Shown: in pieces, positions 61,901 through 62,000 of the stretch
How the letters are laid out: each line of letters begins with the position of its first letter
How positions within the stretch are numbered: the first letter of the stretch is position 1
Assembly: GCA_963575745.1 (NCBI GenBank)
Contig: CAUYUJ010018704.1
Span: forward strand, 662,497-724,496
Direction: 5' to 3'
Source: Prorocentrum cordatum
Lineage: Eukaryota > Sar > Dinophyceae > Prorocentrales > Prorocentraceae
DNA: 62,000 nucleotides
The notes under the pieces: model-generated
Databases searched by the model: none
The model's input: only the letters and a program-made list of their open reading frames with translations
Told to the model about the DNA's origin: nothing
Position numbers and translations under genes: made by a program

Positions 61901-62000
61901 TGGTCTTCAATATGATTTCGGGGCACTCGAGTTTGATATCATTACAACACAGGGTGTTTGAAGTATTCAGGCATGTGCGCGCGACGACGAGCGCATGTAA
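58303..62000. repeat. 1.3-kb satellite, three to four units, running off the window
   Basis: The unit start (AACTTGAAG..TCCACTGCTCGCGCAAACAT) occurs at 58305, 59603, 60893 and, diverged, 61290; spacing about 1299 and 1290, then 395. Each full unit has a 550-bp GAC/ACGACG domain, then about 500 bp of CGCGCGCG and TTTTGAANGNTTTCGGCATG subrepeats, then TCACCGCNNAGTGTTT, GGGAACCTCAGGGGGGGAAA, GGATGGACGAGTG and AAGTCCGGGGGGGG. Unit 3 lacks the middle 900 bp. Thr/Arg/Val-rich frames are artefacts. Confidence 0.9.

Overview
ORGANISM. The window is nuclear DNA of a eukaryote, almost certainly a dinoflagellate. The strongest single piece of evidence is a 21/22 match to the trans-spliced leader that dinoflagellates add to their mRNAs, on the minus strand at 31357-31378, at the head of a GC3-rich retrocopy. 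Supporting signs are introns built from short inverted-repeat elements, a GA-AG intron, very GC-rich repeat-choked DNA, and few genes. There are no operons, tRNAs, rRNAs or CRISPR arrays that I could see. Most long open frames here are open only because GC-rich repeats with periods divisible by three lack stops in every frame.

GENES. Four loci are well supported, all on the minus strand. (1) 56365-57534: a three-exon aspartyl/asparaginyl beta-hydroxylase-type 2-oxoglutarate/Fe(II) oxygenase. Both introns are inverted-repeat elements, and at the second one the duplicated target site AGAGGT supplies both splice sites. (2) 7094-8164: a multi-exon gene of unknown function with one intron that is an inverted-repeat element bounded GA-AG and another that is a (TCC)n tract bounded GT-AG. 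(3) 15761-17125: a protein with two LAGLIDADG homing-endonuclease domains. (4) 29985-31359: an unknown protein retrocopied from a spliced-leader mRNA. Weaker coding traces lie at 15.1, 20.8, 21.2, 26.6 and 45.2 kb. From 43.9 to 51.3 kb runs a frame-broken minus-strand block that starts with a non-LTR reverse-transcriptase fragment.

REPEATS. I recognise about a dozen families of short (about 130-240 bp) terminal-inverted-repeat elements by comparing copies within the window. I label them A-N here. Several have 5-6 bp target duplications: GAAACC, CACAC, GTATG, GAGAC, TCAGC, CTGCC, GACCC, AGAGGT. At least three families (A, B, C) occur as introns, so they behave as introners. Larger arrays include an 18-bp minisatellite (33.3-35.1 kb), a second 18-bp minisatellite (1.9-2.9 kb), a 153-bp array (28.1-29.2 kb), a 70-bp array (22.2-22.8 kb), a 64-bp array (25.1-25.6 kb), and a 1.3-kb satellite filling 58.3 kb to the window end. 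(GGA)n/(TCC)n tracts recur throughout, and at the modelled genes the TCC strand is the sense strand.

HOW IT FITS TOGETHER. The window reads as sparse genes in a sea of small non-autonomous DNA elements that can be spliced out when they land in genes, plus gene copies returned to the genome through spliced mRNA. Coordinates of repeat edges are by eye and may be off by a few bases.
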